A stretch of DNA of 64,000 nt from Rosellinia necatrix (GCA_021209875.1 JAGYVD010000002.1:4960001-5024000), one strand, 5' to 3'; positions 11,862 to 23,047 are shown, counted from the first letter of the stretch. Program-made: numbers and translations. The notes: generated by a model not told the origin, from the letters alone.

Positions 11862-13345
11862 TCAACGAAGCGCTACGTAGCTAGTGAGGCCGGCGGAGAG
11901 CAGGGCGAGCAGATAAGTAGACGCGAGGGCGACGGCGGGGGCGGCGCTGTCGGCGTCGTCGAGGCCGGCCTTGCCGTTGCCGTTGCCGCGGACGACGCCG
12001 CTCGTGGCCTCGACGGGGTTGGAGACGACGGTGGCGCCGGGCAGGTCGCCGGCGCCCGAGGGGATCTCCTGGATGTCGGAGGCGGTGGCGTTGAAGTTGG
12101 TCTGGGCGAGGGAGATCTGGTTGTTGTCGAGGTCGTAGACGACGTAAGCGGAGCGCAGGAACGTGTCGCCGAGGACGTTGGTGCCGCTGCCGGCGGGCGC
12201 GACGCCGAAGAGGCAGGCGGCCGTGCCGTCAGAGAAGGTCGGCCGCCGCCCGTCGGACGTCACGAGGTCCAGCACGAGCTCGTTCATCTCGACCGAGATC
12301 GTGGGCGTCGTGAAGGTGAAGTCGAGCGTCGACGAGTTGGCCTCGAGCGCGCAGGGCACGTAGGCCGCGCCGGCGCTGGCGTCGTATTGCGCGCCCACCT
12401 GCTCGTAGATGACCTCGACCATGTCGTCCGGGAGGTACGTGAGCGACGAGCCCGAGTCGAGGAGCACGGCGAGCGCCTGGTCGGCGGCGACGGCGACGCC
12501 GCCGAGCGACAGCGCCGTCATGGTGATGAGGAACTCCGAGTACACGCCCCGGCTCGCCTGGATCGGGAGCGTCTGCAGCGCGCCCGTGTACTGCGCCGCG
12601 TCGATGCCGCCGAACAGGATGCTGCCGCGGTTCGCGTCGAGGTCGTTCAGCCACAGGCTGTAGGCGTTGCGCGCGATCTGGCCGGCCGCCACCATGGCCG
12701 CCGGCAGGTTATCGTACGGGTCCAGCCCGGCCCGGCCGACCTGCACCTCGTTGACTTGGTACCCCACGCCCAGGATGCCCTGCGCCGACGAGCTCGTGTA
12801 GCCGATGCCGAACTGCAGCCGGTCGAGCGTCGAGCTGCCGATGGTGATGGTGTCCGACACGTAGTCCCCGCTGGCCCCCGACCCGTCGACGTACGAGATG
12901 TTGAACCAGCCCCCGATGTACTCGTAGGTGGAGGAGTCGTTCGCCGAGTACGACCCGGCATAGGCGCACTGCTGGGAACTGTCGGCGCAGAGGGCCGAGT
13001 TGGGCGTGTTGACCCAGAGATCGCTGCTGCCGGTGTCGAGGTGCAACCGCACGGATTGCGCCGGCGTGCCCAGCGTGGCGTTCACAAAATAAAGCGTTTC
13101 CTAGACCGGTTTACTTCAAGCCCCCCGGAGCGGAGGAACAGAGCACCAACCTCGTTGTCCAACGCGGCCTCGACCGTATTGGCCCTCCGCCGTAAGCGAT
13201 CCCGCCGCACAGGATCTAAAACAGCCCTCCTCTCCGTAAATAGGTTGACGACCCTCGGTCCAATGCCATTCGGTATATTACGCGCATATGCTGCTGGGAC
13301 GTAGGCTAAACCCGCCACCAAGGCGCAAAGCTCTCCCGTCCTCAT
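11862..13345 (-). CDS. Secreted GPI-anchored aspartic protease (yapsin/candidapepsin-like)
   Basis: Two exons, 13345-13151 and 13100-11862, separated by a 50-nt intron with a weak GTTGGT donor, give 477 aa. An N-terminal signal peptide (MRTGELCALVAGLAYVPAAYA) precedes a basic propeptide. The pepsin fold carries both catalytic motifs: DTGSSDLWV near residue 87 and LLDSGSSLTYLP near residue 280. The C-terminus is a small-residue linker followed by a hydrophobic tail (VALASTYLLALLSAGLTSYV), which fits GPI attachment, so the enzyme probably works at the wall or plasma membrane. Secreted fungal family members cleave proproteins or external proteins; the substrate here is unknown. Exon 2 is strikingly GC-rich, with nearly all third positions G or C, while exon 1 is ordinary. 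A long antisense ORF over this exon is a by-product of that composition. Confidence 0.88.
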
Positions 13346-14845
13346 AGTTATTGGGGTAGTCGCTCCTTATTCGTGTTAATCGAGTGCTGAATTAATTTCC
13401 CCGAGACTTCGATAACCCCCTTTCTCACAGTAGTGTATGGTCTGTCTGGCGGTGCCAATTGGGATCAAGTCGCTAAAGGCAGAACAAAGCGACAACAACA
13501 ACAATAACAACAACCCGTGTTAGGGACTCGAAAATCAAAATCCAAAGTGAGTGTGTTTTTGCCCGACCCGGAAATGTCCTAATATCTTTTTTTTTTCTTT
13601 CTTTCGATTTCACTCCTTCCCTTATGCTGGATATGATGATGTTCGAACCGGGTCCGCGCGGCCAAGCCAAGCCAAGAGGCGCTATGAAGTGGAAACGGTT
13701 CCCCAGAATGGTGGGACTGATTCGTAGCCCCTTGCCAAGCCGATATACCGGATGATTGTAAAGCGCGGTCAGTTAATAAGACGCAATACCAAATAATACC
13801 AAATACAGAGGCAATGGGTGGTTAATGATGGTAAATCCAAAACTACACGATAGAGAATCATGGCAGCGGCGTAGAAAGGCAAGAGGCAAAGACATGGCTT
13901 TGCATGCTTGTTCAAAGAAAGATAACGACCGGGGTAGGCCTCCCACCATCCACCATGGCGACATGCGAATCCTTTCATCTCGTCCCTCGTCCCTCGTCCC
14001 TCGTCTTTCGTCCCCGCCATAAGCAGCTGCAGAGGCTGAGCAAGTTGGAAACGCTGAACCCATCGCCAAGGGCAGCCAAGTACGGGCCGTGATTGGCATC
14101 TGAGCCACCACCGGCTCTGTCAGGCGGCTGACCATACGCAATCCGACTTACAATCGACATACGTGTTGCTGTGCCGTCTGTGAAGGCAGGGCCACTCGAT
14201 ACGGAAGTCCGGCATCTCGACGCCTGTCACCGGAATAACTACCTGAGTTGTCTACACTACAGACACAAAGCACACTATATTTTGCTCCAGCTGCCAGTGT
14301 TGTATACCGACATACCGACGGCTTGTCACAACTGCAACCCATGCCCCGTCCGTAGACAGGTCACAGGTCAGACAGGTAGTGTAAGTGTCTGGTCTGTGGA
14401 GTGTAAGGGCAGGACCAGAGGAGACAGGGATCGGGCAACATGCGACAGGTCCATAGAGTGGCCAATGAGATGGCGCATGGTCGGAAACCGACGCGCGGCC
14501 CATCCACGTTGCACGCGCCCGTTTGTTCGCCGCTCGACTATTTTAGTCACCCTTAGGGGGGTTGAATTTTCTTTGTACTTGTAACGTAGTGTATTCTTTC
14601 TTTGGCTGTGAAGAAGAAGCGCCCGAATGGGCCTTGCTCTCCCGAAGGGATTGTGGCGGGCGTTGACAATGCGTCGGCTCCGTGGGGGAGGAGGAGGAGA
14701 ATCACTGCTATGTAATCCATGCCTGCGATGCGCAACGTACACTTGTACGCGTCTTGTGAGTGACGATGATGGAGGATGACGAACGCTCTCTGTCTAAGCC
14801 GTTTTGTGAGCGTCAGGCTTATACGTACATATAGTTAGTTATATT

Positions 14846-14917
14846 CACATATATATATATATATATATGCATGTATGTATGTATGTATGTATGTATATAT
14901 GTGTGTATGTATGTATG
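14846..14917. repeat. (TA)n / (GTAT)n microsatellite
   Basis: An alternating TA run is followed by GTAT and GTGT units over about 70 bases. Confidence 0.9.
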
Positions 14918-15230
14918 TTCTCAGCTGTCCAGGTGCCAGGAAGTATGCCACTGCTACCGTACCACCTGGCAGCATGCACAAACTGGACGTATGGTACTTT
15001 ACATGTACGCTGTAGCCTGTAGTGCACGAAAGTAGGTGCTAGTTACCTGTAGTGTAGTTTAAACGTCGACAACTGAATGACGAAAGAGGTGCAGATTTTC
15101 CATGCAGGGCGAATGCCGACAACCGTTCTAGAGGCTTGGCGCCAACGCCCCTGATATGTTTGAAGCTTTGTGTCAGGGCTCCGCTATTGTTGCCTTTTTT
15201 CTGGTCTCTGAGGCACTGTTTCGGACGCTG

Positions 15231-15260
15231 ATCACACACGATCACACACGATCACACACA
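15231..15260. repeat. Three tandem copies of a 10-base unit (ATCACACACG)
   Basis: Two perfect copies and one copy with its last base changed lie head to tail. Confidence 0.9.
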
Positions 15261-15991
15261 CCCTTCGGAAACACGACGGCCACTGGAATCTCCCGATTCG
15301 CCATCGGTTCCGACCGGGAAATATCCGAAAGGCGAGGCCCGGTGGTGCAATACAGTAATGGCTACCAGACATAACAGAGTCGTGGAAATGAACCGAGAGC
15401 CTCATCTAAACGACCATTCAAAGAAACTTCGTAGTGTACGAAGTACACTACAAAGATGATCCCTGAGGACCATCACTTAAGATCAACCCGTAAATATGGT
15501 TTGGATACGACCTGAAGACATAAAGCTGCGGTACAATATGACACAGGCGCGTATTCTGACCATGTCAAGAGAACCCCCTGTCACAGAAGAAGTATATGTC
15601 ATGCTGTCAACCCCATACTCTAACAGCTGCTTTTTACTGTCAGTCTAATCCGGCTTGACCAACAATAGCTTTAAGAACTATTCTATCGCAACTAATGCGT
15701 AGCCGGCAGGGCACTGGCGTTATTAGAGCCAGACCGTCTGAGGAAAACGAAGCTCCGGTCTTAGACATCCTACAAATAGGTAAACTTTACTTGAGTTGAA
15801 CACTGTTAAGTATCTCGATAGAGAGACCCCGACCCGGATGACTTGTGTGAGGATCCCAGATTTGCAGGTAGTATAAAGTAAGGCTCACGGATATACGACT
15901 AGTTAAATACTAAATTGATTCTCGAAAGATACGACGATTTCCACTTTCCACTTGTCTTCAGGCATTGCAGGCGCATAACAAGAACTGGTAC

Positions 15992-16380
15992 CTATTTGAA
16001 CAACATAACATGATATGACGAGTGTCCATGATAGAACAGTTCACTCAAGTCAAACGCCATAAACACAGCATTACAAGTGAAAATACACATATCCATCTTG
16101 TCCGCGTCGGCAGGTTCCCGTTTACCTACTTCCACGAAGCGGCCAAAGTCGCAACATACTTCCAACCTACGTGCATAGGCCCTCCCACAAGTGAGTTGAG
16201 GACCACATCGACGTCTCGTCCGTTTTCAGCCGCTATAAGGTTTGGTACCGTGTAATCATTGAACCGCTGGTCGAATAACCATCGGGATTGGCCGCTGTCT
16301 GGACTATACATAACCCCCCTGACCATTATCGGGGACGCAATCGTACGTAGCAGGTAGACTAAGACCTTGGGCAAAGAGGC
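15992..16380 (-). pseudogene. Enoylreductase-domain fragment of a reducing polyketide synthase (relic)
   Basis: On the minus strand one frame reads LIAAENGRDVDVVLNSLVGG and GWKYVA, the PKS enoylreductase signature around the VDVVLNSL motif. The next frame continues FGRFVEVGKREPADADKMDM and then FDLSELF, the segment that normally follows directly. The frame changes near 16147-16150 and a stop follows at 15992-15994. No ketosynthase, acyltransferase or ketoreductase motif was recognised nearby, so this is a short decayed fragment. It lies next to a broken GMC oxidoreductase gene, which suggests a lost secondary-metabolite cluster. Confidence 0.75.
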
Positions 16381-16590
16381 GCCAGCGCCGATTATTGTCT
16401 GCTTTATAAGTAAGGGATCCAGTAAGCGTATGTTGTTTGCAACAAACCGCTACCTCTTCGAGCAACTGTCGCACAATGCAACAACACAGGTTCCTTACTT
16501 GTTTTGGATTGTCGGGCATCCTAAAATCCCTCACCATTCCTTTGTTCGTACCCTAGCACCTTGCTCGGGCTCTGTGAGCAACTTGCAGTG

Positions 16591-18428
16591 ATGGCCTCAA
16601 ACCTGTACGACATCGTCATTGTCGGCCGTGGCACTACTAGCTGCGTTCTTGCAAATCGTCTCTCTGAAGAACAAGACCTCCAGGTCCTCGTCATTGAAGC
16701 TGGCGATGATCTTACGGCCGACCCGAAGGCGAACCACCCGTTAATGAGGTGAGGTTGCCGGCTTCTGATGCTAACTGGGATTTTATAACCGCTCCCCAGG
16801 TTGGTTCCCGCTCTGGTATCTCTTGTGCCTGTTGGCTGGTCTGACTCGTCCAATTAGGAGAAGCTCGGAGGTCGGGAGATGGTGGCGCCTGCTGGTCGTC
16901 TGTCCGGTGGCTCCAGCACTGTGAATTAATCCGCCTTTCTTCCTAACTCCAGGACCAATATTGATGCATGGGCCAAACTAGGAAATCCCGGGTGGGAATG
17001 GGATAGCTTCTCAAAAACCGTCTCAGTTTCACCTGGCTGAGTCCCCTCAAGAAGGCCGAAGCACTCTCCAAATAGCCATTCTAAACGAGGAAACACGGTG
17101 GCCTCGTATCCAGAGGGGGATGCTGCCCACTTTTGGATTTCCAGTGTGCAACGAACCCTTCTCTGGAGAAATCTTGAGCCTTGATGGGTCCCGAGACGGT
17201 CGGACTTGACAAGAAATGCAGCTTTGCCGCCAATGTGCATATCTCGATCATGATACTCGATCTTGGAGTAATCTCACAGTTTGGACTGGGGCTTTAGTTG
17301 AGAAGATCTTGATCACAACGTTCGGGAATGTTACAGCGACGAGAGTCCAGTATAGCAACACTGAAACTACAGTTATAGGCACTGTCCACGCGCGGAAAGA
17401 GGTAATCACTAGCGCCGGCGCAATCAATTCACTCAGATTACTCGAAGTCTCAGGTTTTGGCGGCAGGGGGAGCTATTAAATGGGCTCGAGATCGATGTCG
17501 TCGTCGATAACCATCACACTGGTGAAAATCCCCAGAACTGCCCTATATTTACTGTGACATATGAGGCTGTAGACTAAGAAGGGTTTGGCACGATTGACAA
17601 TTTACTACGAAGAGACCTAATTGCTATCGCTGAGGCCTGGAGGGCCGATGATAATGAAAAGGCAGGACCAATGTCCCAAAGTAATCTCAATGCCTTAGCT
17701 TAGCTTCCCATTCCGAATACTACCGAGTCAAGACAGGCCATGGATACTTATACTCCATCGCGGCCAGATGGAACGGCGAGTTCGTTAGCCGTAATCCATG
17801 AATCTTTCATTCGATCTCATCTGACCTCACCGCCCGAAGCTTCTGGTTGCTACATGACGGCGCCCGGCTACATCTGCTTTGCCGGCGACAAATCCATATT
17901 GCCGCCACCACCCCCAGGAACTGAGAAGTATTTCACCATATCAGCCCATCTAGGACACCCGCAATCCCGCGGCTCGGCACACATCACTTCCACACCGCCA
18001 CCAAAATCCTCAGGAGGGCTTACCATCGATCCGAGATTTTTTCGGGCACCCTCTTGACCTTGAGGTTTTTGTTCGACACGTTCAACTTGCCGAGAAAATC
18101 GCGATGACTAAGCCGCTCTTAGGCCATCTGAAGCTTGACGGCAAACGCGGCCCCGGCATGCCCGAGCCCGGTGAGTTCTCGGATCCCGAGAAAGTGAAAA
18201 ACTACCTTCTTGACACGGCCGTCAGTGCGCACCACTGGCTTGGATCATGTGCTACGATGTCGACAAATATGGGTGGGGTTGTAGGATCTTCTTTTGCGTG
18301 TATATGGTTGCTCTAACCTGCGAGTCTGTGAGGCGAGCATCATATCTATCGCGCCTCGCTCGAATCCGCAGGGAGTGATATATACTGTAGCCGGACACGC
18401 AGCTCAGGTCATCAAGTCGGACATTTAA
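16591..18428 (+). pseudogene. GMC-family oxidoreductase, multiply broken
   Basis: A FAD-dependent alcohol/choline-type oxidoreductase can be followed across several frames. The ADP-binding start is NLYDIVIVGRGTTSCVLANR with VLVIEAGDD. Next come DANWDFITAPQ and the family signature GGREMVAPAGRLSGGSSTVN, then NIDAWAKLGNPGWEW. The mid-domain has HARKEVITSAGAINSLRLLE. The C-terminal half has AHHWLGSCATMS and ends SNPQGVIYTVAGHAAQVIK before a stop. At least five frame changes and in-frame stops interrupt it (for example the TGA just after 16745). This cannot be explained by one or two sequencing errors, so it is a true relic. The substrate is unknown. Confidence 0.85.
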
Positions 18429-19059
18429 ATGTGCCTTTTGGGCACAATCTAGCAGATACTACACTCAAATCAGCTATGTGAATCGGTGAGCCACATATAC
18501 ACTATTCTAGCTATTGACTTGCAGGGGTATCCCCAGGGCATCTCAGGGCCAGGACTCGGCGAGATAGGCCGCTTGTACTATTGATCACATATGAATATTC
18601 CGAGTTCCAAGGATATGCCTACAGCTGAATTATCCGGCGCATGAATGCGACTGTGTAAATATCGTAGATGAACTCGCAGCTCTCTAGAATGCTATCCATT
18701 CAGCGTCCACGAAGCCTCTGTGATATGCCCAGAATGTGAGCAATCAAACAAAGCAACGGATGATTTGTACATCCCAGGTTATCTTGCCGCTAACCCATAT
18801 AGCTAAAATAACCAATGGTACATATATCTACCTAGAATTTGGCGTAAGTGTAGGTAAACGTAGATCGGGTATGACGCTCAAAAACCTACGTGAGTACTTC
18901 CCTATGTAGTATACCCACGTGCACATATCCATTGGTATCTGAGTGACTATCCCAGTATACCACGAGTCCCATGAAATATGGGGTAGATGTATAAAAAGAG
19001 CTGATTGCAATGCTGGAAAAGGGGACGCGGTCGTTGTGGAATGCGCCGTCGCCATCATA
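18429..19059. other. Intergenic, no gene recognised
   Basis: About 630 bases between the GMC relic and the TcA-like relic. No domain-bearing ORF or clear repeat was seen. Confidence 0.5.
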
Positions 19060-19615
19060 TCGCTGTTTGCCATGTAATCATCGGCGCTGCTGACGACCGA
19101 TTTGACGCGTCACATGTAGTGCCTCGGGAAATCGACGTTGCAGAGCAGCTCGTCGATGGCGAAGTCCGTCGTGCCACGCAGGCGCAGATTGTAAGTGCTA
19201 TCCAATCAATATCCCGCAGCGACACTGTCTTCCTGACCTCGCAGTCAGCACACAGCCCGTCGAGCCATACTGTCTCAAGCCGCTTCAGATCTAAGTACGG
19301 CTTGCCAACAACCAACAACCCATCATAGGTGCCATCCCAGTACCCACCTGGACGGACAGCAGACACACGGCGGCCCTAGTCGAAGGACAAGGCGCTCTCG
19401 GCGCGGTGAGCCAAAGTCAATGCTAACGTGTAGGCCTGGAAGTAGCAGGCGCGCAAGCTCTTCTCGAGCCAAATGTACAACTTGTCGTTAATATACTTGT
19501 CGTGGTACCATGCCTCGGTCTAGCGCGCGTCTTCGAAACCCAATGCCCGCAGTATGATCCCCTGCTGCGCGGCCAGTATGCGCATTTGCCGCATCCAGAC
19601 TTGCCTGTCAAACTT
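19060..19615 (-). pseudogene. C-terminal fragment of a Tc-type toxin A subunit (TcA-like), broken
   Basis: On the minus strand, one frame from 19615 to about 19200 shows recognisable blocks of the C-terminal part of bacterial insecticidal toxin-complex A subunits, such as YINDKLYIWLEKSL, YFQAYTLAL and RPGGYWDGTYDGLL. After a frame change near 19200 it continues with FAIDELLCNVDFPRHYM. Stops interrupt it: TAG at 19520-19522, TAG at 19376-19378 and TGA at 19110-19112. Only this terminal region is present; no receptor-binding or linker region was recognised upstream. In bacteria the TcA subunit forms the pentameric channel that delivers the toxin. Fungal homologues are usually interpreted as horizontally acquired. 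This copy cannot make a functional protein. Confidence 0.72.
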
Positions 19616-20314
19616 GATCACCCATCCATGTATGTTCGCCTACAGTCGCCGTCCCTGCAACTACCGCGTCAGCTGGGCTTTACGCGCAGCGTGCGATCCT
19701 AGTTTGGATGCGACCAGTGCTGCTCGCGCGCACCGCGGCGGTTCCCAAGGGGCAGACAACAGGTTGTCAATGCATGCCAGGGGAATCACGAATATTGTAG
19801 AGTCAACTGTTGACGAGATTGCGCATCCGCTTGAATCCCGGATTGATCGGGACGCCAAAATACTCCGTAGGAAACACACGATGTTCTCTCCTTTGCGGTC
19901 TCGCTCGCCTCGTCCTATTGCACCCCTCTTATATTTTCCTTTTGTAACATGGCGGGGAAATGTGGCGGGAGCGTAAGTTCAATCATCTTATGGCTGATAT
20001 TCTCTTCTCTGAGTTGCTCGAGTGTGAGTCAAACGGCCATGGTGGGTAAATAAGTGATGTGTTGGTATCCAGCGTTAGAAACAGCAGCATATAAAACCAC
20101 TGAAGCAATAGGATCCGTCAACGACGCTAGCGTGTAAGGCACGGATTAGACATGTGTTCGATACTGACTCTAGCGCAGTTATGTGATGCAGCGAGTATAG
20201 AGCGCCGGTGTTATCAGCAAGCCCGTGGAAAGGAGAAATAAGTATGATCGCGTTAGCTAGTCAGGGTTTGTGCCCCCAGATTATGGAGTGCTATGTGGCT
20301 GAGCAGGAATAGAT
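19616..20314. other. Intergenic, no gene recognised
   Basis: May include further decayed sequence upstream of the TcA-like relic, but no block could be recognised. The right end is the 3' flank of the HET gene. Confidence 0.4.
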
Positions 20315-22816
20315 CTAGGCAAGAACAAACGTCTCCCGCTTCATGTCTCTATATAGTTTATCTTTCGTTTTCAGAAGGCCGACCCTCTTCCAACGTCGCC
20401 CAGATGGTCTGATGACGAGGAACACGTTGGTGGGTTGCCAATCCTCCCACATGTGCCGCCATTTGGGGTCTGGGTTATAGATCGAAGTACGGCTAACAAG
20501 GACGAGCTTCCAGTTTAGATCGGTCCAGCTGGTTTCCTCGACAGGGATATGGAGAGGAAGTTCCTCGTGGCAGTCGATGTAGATTTCGTGCGGCGGAGAG
20601 TTAGTCGCTCCGGTAATGCAAATATATATGTTGCTACAGTTGGATATATAATCACCTACCGAAGGCCGATAAGTCACACTCCCGATATCCCCAGCCCGCG
20701 ACTCAATCTTGAGTAGGCGACTGAGCTCTGGGATTAGCTTTGTTGGGCTCCTCTGCAATGCCGCATCGAACTCAATCCAATTTGGCGACGGCCACTTATC
20801 GACGGGTAACCACACCTTGACGTCGCTATTCAGAACTGTCCAGACGTCTATCGGCAGCTCTTTAGTCCCATCTGGGTCGCAGTCAAACTCGAGGCTCCCT
20901 CCATAGACACTGACCCATGACCAGGTAGGCATTGGAGGTCGTCGATGGCAAGTTGTTTTGGGATCGACCGTCCAGCTCAGCCCATGAAGGAATGCCAGTA
21001 CAGGCGATGGATCAAGGGGCTCGCCGGGGCCGGGTAAACAATCGTATGTGTAATTACTGTAGTAGGTACTGCCGAAGATAGACTTCTGCTCTCGCATTTT
21101 GGAAGCGGATATTGATGTTGCTGAGATCATCCGCTCCATGAGCCGATCCCTGGCGTACTTGTCAACGATAATGCGGACGCTGTGACTAATCGTTCCCGGA
21201 AGCACAGGAAGAATTCCACGGCCCGTATTAGGATCTACTGGCCTTGCCAATTCACGGCCGGCTCTCGTAATGAGCGGGATACCATGGTAGCTCCAGTAAA
21301 ATGAGCGATTCAAGACCCCCCGAAAGGCATTCAACCCGTCGTTTTGGTCCCCCATCACTCTTTTTAGGTAAATGTTGACGTCACGCTGGAACTGGGCAAG
21401 CCCGGTCGTTGCTGGTCCGAACAGGCCCGACTCGAAGCAGAAGAGGTTGGATAGTGATACCTCCGGGTCTGAGGTCGAATAAGGGTCAAAACTAGTAGCT
21501 GGGACGTGCCCCTTGTCGAACTTGATATCCGGAAACGTAGGCAAGAACTCGCTCCAGTGTATTGTTTTACAAACCCAGTAGACCTGATCTGGCGTAAATA
21601 GAAGACAGCGCCTAGACAGCAGGGCTTCTTGGAATGTCCACGCACGAGTTGCCCATTCCGATTTCTGTACTGACGTTAGGATATCCGGGCTTAACGAAAC
21701 AAGGGTGTGCCCTGCTAGAACTGCCTGTGATGGTTCATTTCGTGATACGATAGGCTTGGTACCAACCCCAGGCAGGCCATAAGCATCGTCGCTTCCGGCC
21801 ATCGCGACTACGGTCAAGGTCGCACTTTCATATATATGGTCCATGACGGCCAGTGCCTTGGCCTTGTTAGCCTCATCATCTTGATCGATGCAGTGACGGT
21901 CTACCCAAAGATATCGAAACCCTAACCTCAAGGTAAGAAACATGGCATCTCGCACGGTTCGGGGTGCCGCGCTCACAGCCCACGGATCAGCGCATCTGGG
22001 CAACGGTCCCCATCTATAGCTCAGAGCAAGGTATCTTTCGCCCTGCGGTAGAGTAACTTTACATTCTAATTGACAATCAATGACCGTCAACGTGATGCCC
22101 AACCGGTCAATGGGCCCTTGCGATTGCTGGCAGATATTGTGCCTGGATTGACATTTATTGATCCATTGCTGAATGAGCCCCAAATCAATCCGCTTCGGAT
22201 CTATTATACGAGCCATGTAAGGCGACCGGTATTCATGTTGATCATCTCGCCCTATAGCGGGCACAAGGAGACCTTGGGTGTCACGGCGATGGTTTCTTCG
22301 TGATAAGCCTTTCAGGTGTCTTTGTGGGAATTTATGACGCCCTACGCTGAGTGTAAGCCCCATGATGTAGTGTTCAGGTGGATAGTTATCGGCGGCTAAT
22401 CTCTCGCGCTCGCCAAGTAGGTTAACTGAGTATAGGCCGAAGTGGCTCTCTGAATTCATCGTCACCATGGGCGTCTGAGTGAGGAGTTTGCACAGAGGAC
22501 AGGAGGAAGACCTAGACATAGAGTCGACGTTGCCGTCGAACAGATGTGAGGCGAAAGGATAGCGATCAAAGACATCGTCCCAATGTTCAGCAAGCACCTC
22601 GCATGGGTGGCGAGGAGTGGACGGTACGGGAGTTGGTTCTCCCGTCGCCGCGTTGAGCGTCTCACATTCCCACCCATGAACTCGGTTCAACTTGGACTCG
22701 GGTAGATCTATTACTGGGTTGAATGGCCGTGGGCGGTGGACGGATGAATGTGAGAACTTGCCGGGCGACTCGGTGAATGCCACGCTCTGGTCGAGTCCCC
22801 CCTTGGTCCAGTCCAT
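20315..22816 (-). CDS. Heterokaryon-incompatibility (HET) domain protein
   Basis: A single uninterrupted ORF of 833 aa. The HET domain is clear: SYRWGPLPRC, then YLWVDRHCIDQDD with HIYESATLTVVAMAG, then RAWTFQEALLSRRCLLFT. The upstream 200 residues hold a Cys pair (SSCPLCKLL), and the C-terminal half carries the usual poorly conserved fungal HET tail (PTWSWVSVYGG). HET proteins mediate regulated cell death in vegetative incompatibility or innate-immune-like recognition. No NACHT, WD40 or ankyrin partner domain is attached, so this is the large HET-only class. The canonical VDxLCI motif is VDRHCI here. The ORF is intact although it lies beside three pseudogenes. Confidence 0.92.
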   Translation of the reverse strand: MDWTKGGLDQSVAFTESPGKFSHSSVHRPRPFNPVIDLPESKLNRVHGWECETLNAATGEPTPVPSTPRHPCEVLAEHWDDVFDRYPFASHLFDGNVDSMSRSSSCPLCKLLTQTPMVTMNSESHFGLYSVNLLGERERLAADNYPPEHYIMGLTLSVGRHKFPQRHLKGLSRRNHRRDTQGLLVPAIGRDDQHEYRSPYMARIIDPKRIDLGLIQQWINKCQSRHNICQQSQGPIDRLGITLTVIDCQLECKVTLPQGERYLALSYRWGPLPRCADPWAVSAAPRTVRDAMFLTLRLGFRYLWVDRHCIDQDDEANKAKALAVMDHIYESATLTVVAMAGSDDAYGLPGVGTKPIVSRNEPSQAVLAGHTLVSLSPDILTSVQKSEWATRAWTFQEALLSRRCLLFTPDQVYWVCKTIHWSEFLPTFPDIKFDKGHVPATSFDPYSTSDPEVSLSNLFCFESGLFGPATTGLAQFQRDVNIYLKRVMGDQNDGLNAFRGVLNRSFYWSYHGIPLITRAGRELARPVDPNTGRGILPVLPGTISHSVRIIVDKYARDRLMERMISATSISASKMREQKSIFGSTYYSNYTYDCLPGPGEPLDPSPVLAFLHGLSWTVDPKTTCHRRPPMPTWSWVSVYGGSLEFDCDPDGTKELPIDVWTVLNSDVKVWLPVDKWPSPNWIEFDAALQRSPTKLIPELSRLLKIESRAGDIGSVTYRPSVGDYISNCSNIYICITGATNSPPHEIYIDCHEELPLHIPVEETSWTDLNWKLVLVSRTSIYNPDPKWRHMWEDWQPTNVFLVIRPSGRRWKRVGLLKTKDKLYRDMKRETFVLA

Positions 22817-23047
22817 ATCGATGGACTTGGGCGGTGGACGGGATTGTTACCGAAGACCGAGAGCCCAAACTAGACACCACATTACCGGTATATCAGCAAT
22901 GCTCCCTCTCAACGGCCGACAGAGACGTGAGTGTCAGTCAATCTTGAACCACCTAGGTAGATGCCTACGTTGGGGTGGGTTGGAAGTAGGCCCCACGGGT
23001 TAGCCATGCCAGCCGCCCCCAAGCAACCCCTCACTACCCCTACGGGC

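Larger units (their letters stand above)
13346..15991. other. Gene-poor intergenic stretch
   Basis: No credible gene. It contains several simple repeats: (CGTCCCT)n at 13979-14012, TA/GTAT microsatellite at 14846-14917, a 10-base unit repeated three times at 15231-15260, and a perfect 9-bp inverted repeat with 3-nt spacer at 15431-15451. The left end is the promoter of the aspartic protease. Confidence 0.55.

Noticed and set aside
11523..13304. 593-codon plus-strand ORF, Arg/Val/Gly/Asp-rich
   Set aside because: It is antisense to the aspartic protease exon. Its open frame is a by-product of very high third-position GC, and it shows no domain.
20315..20315. NACHT or WD40 partner for the HET domain
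   Set aside because: No P-loop or repeat motif was found in the 833-residue protein or in the adjacent intergenic DNA.
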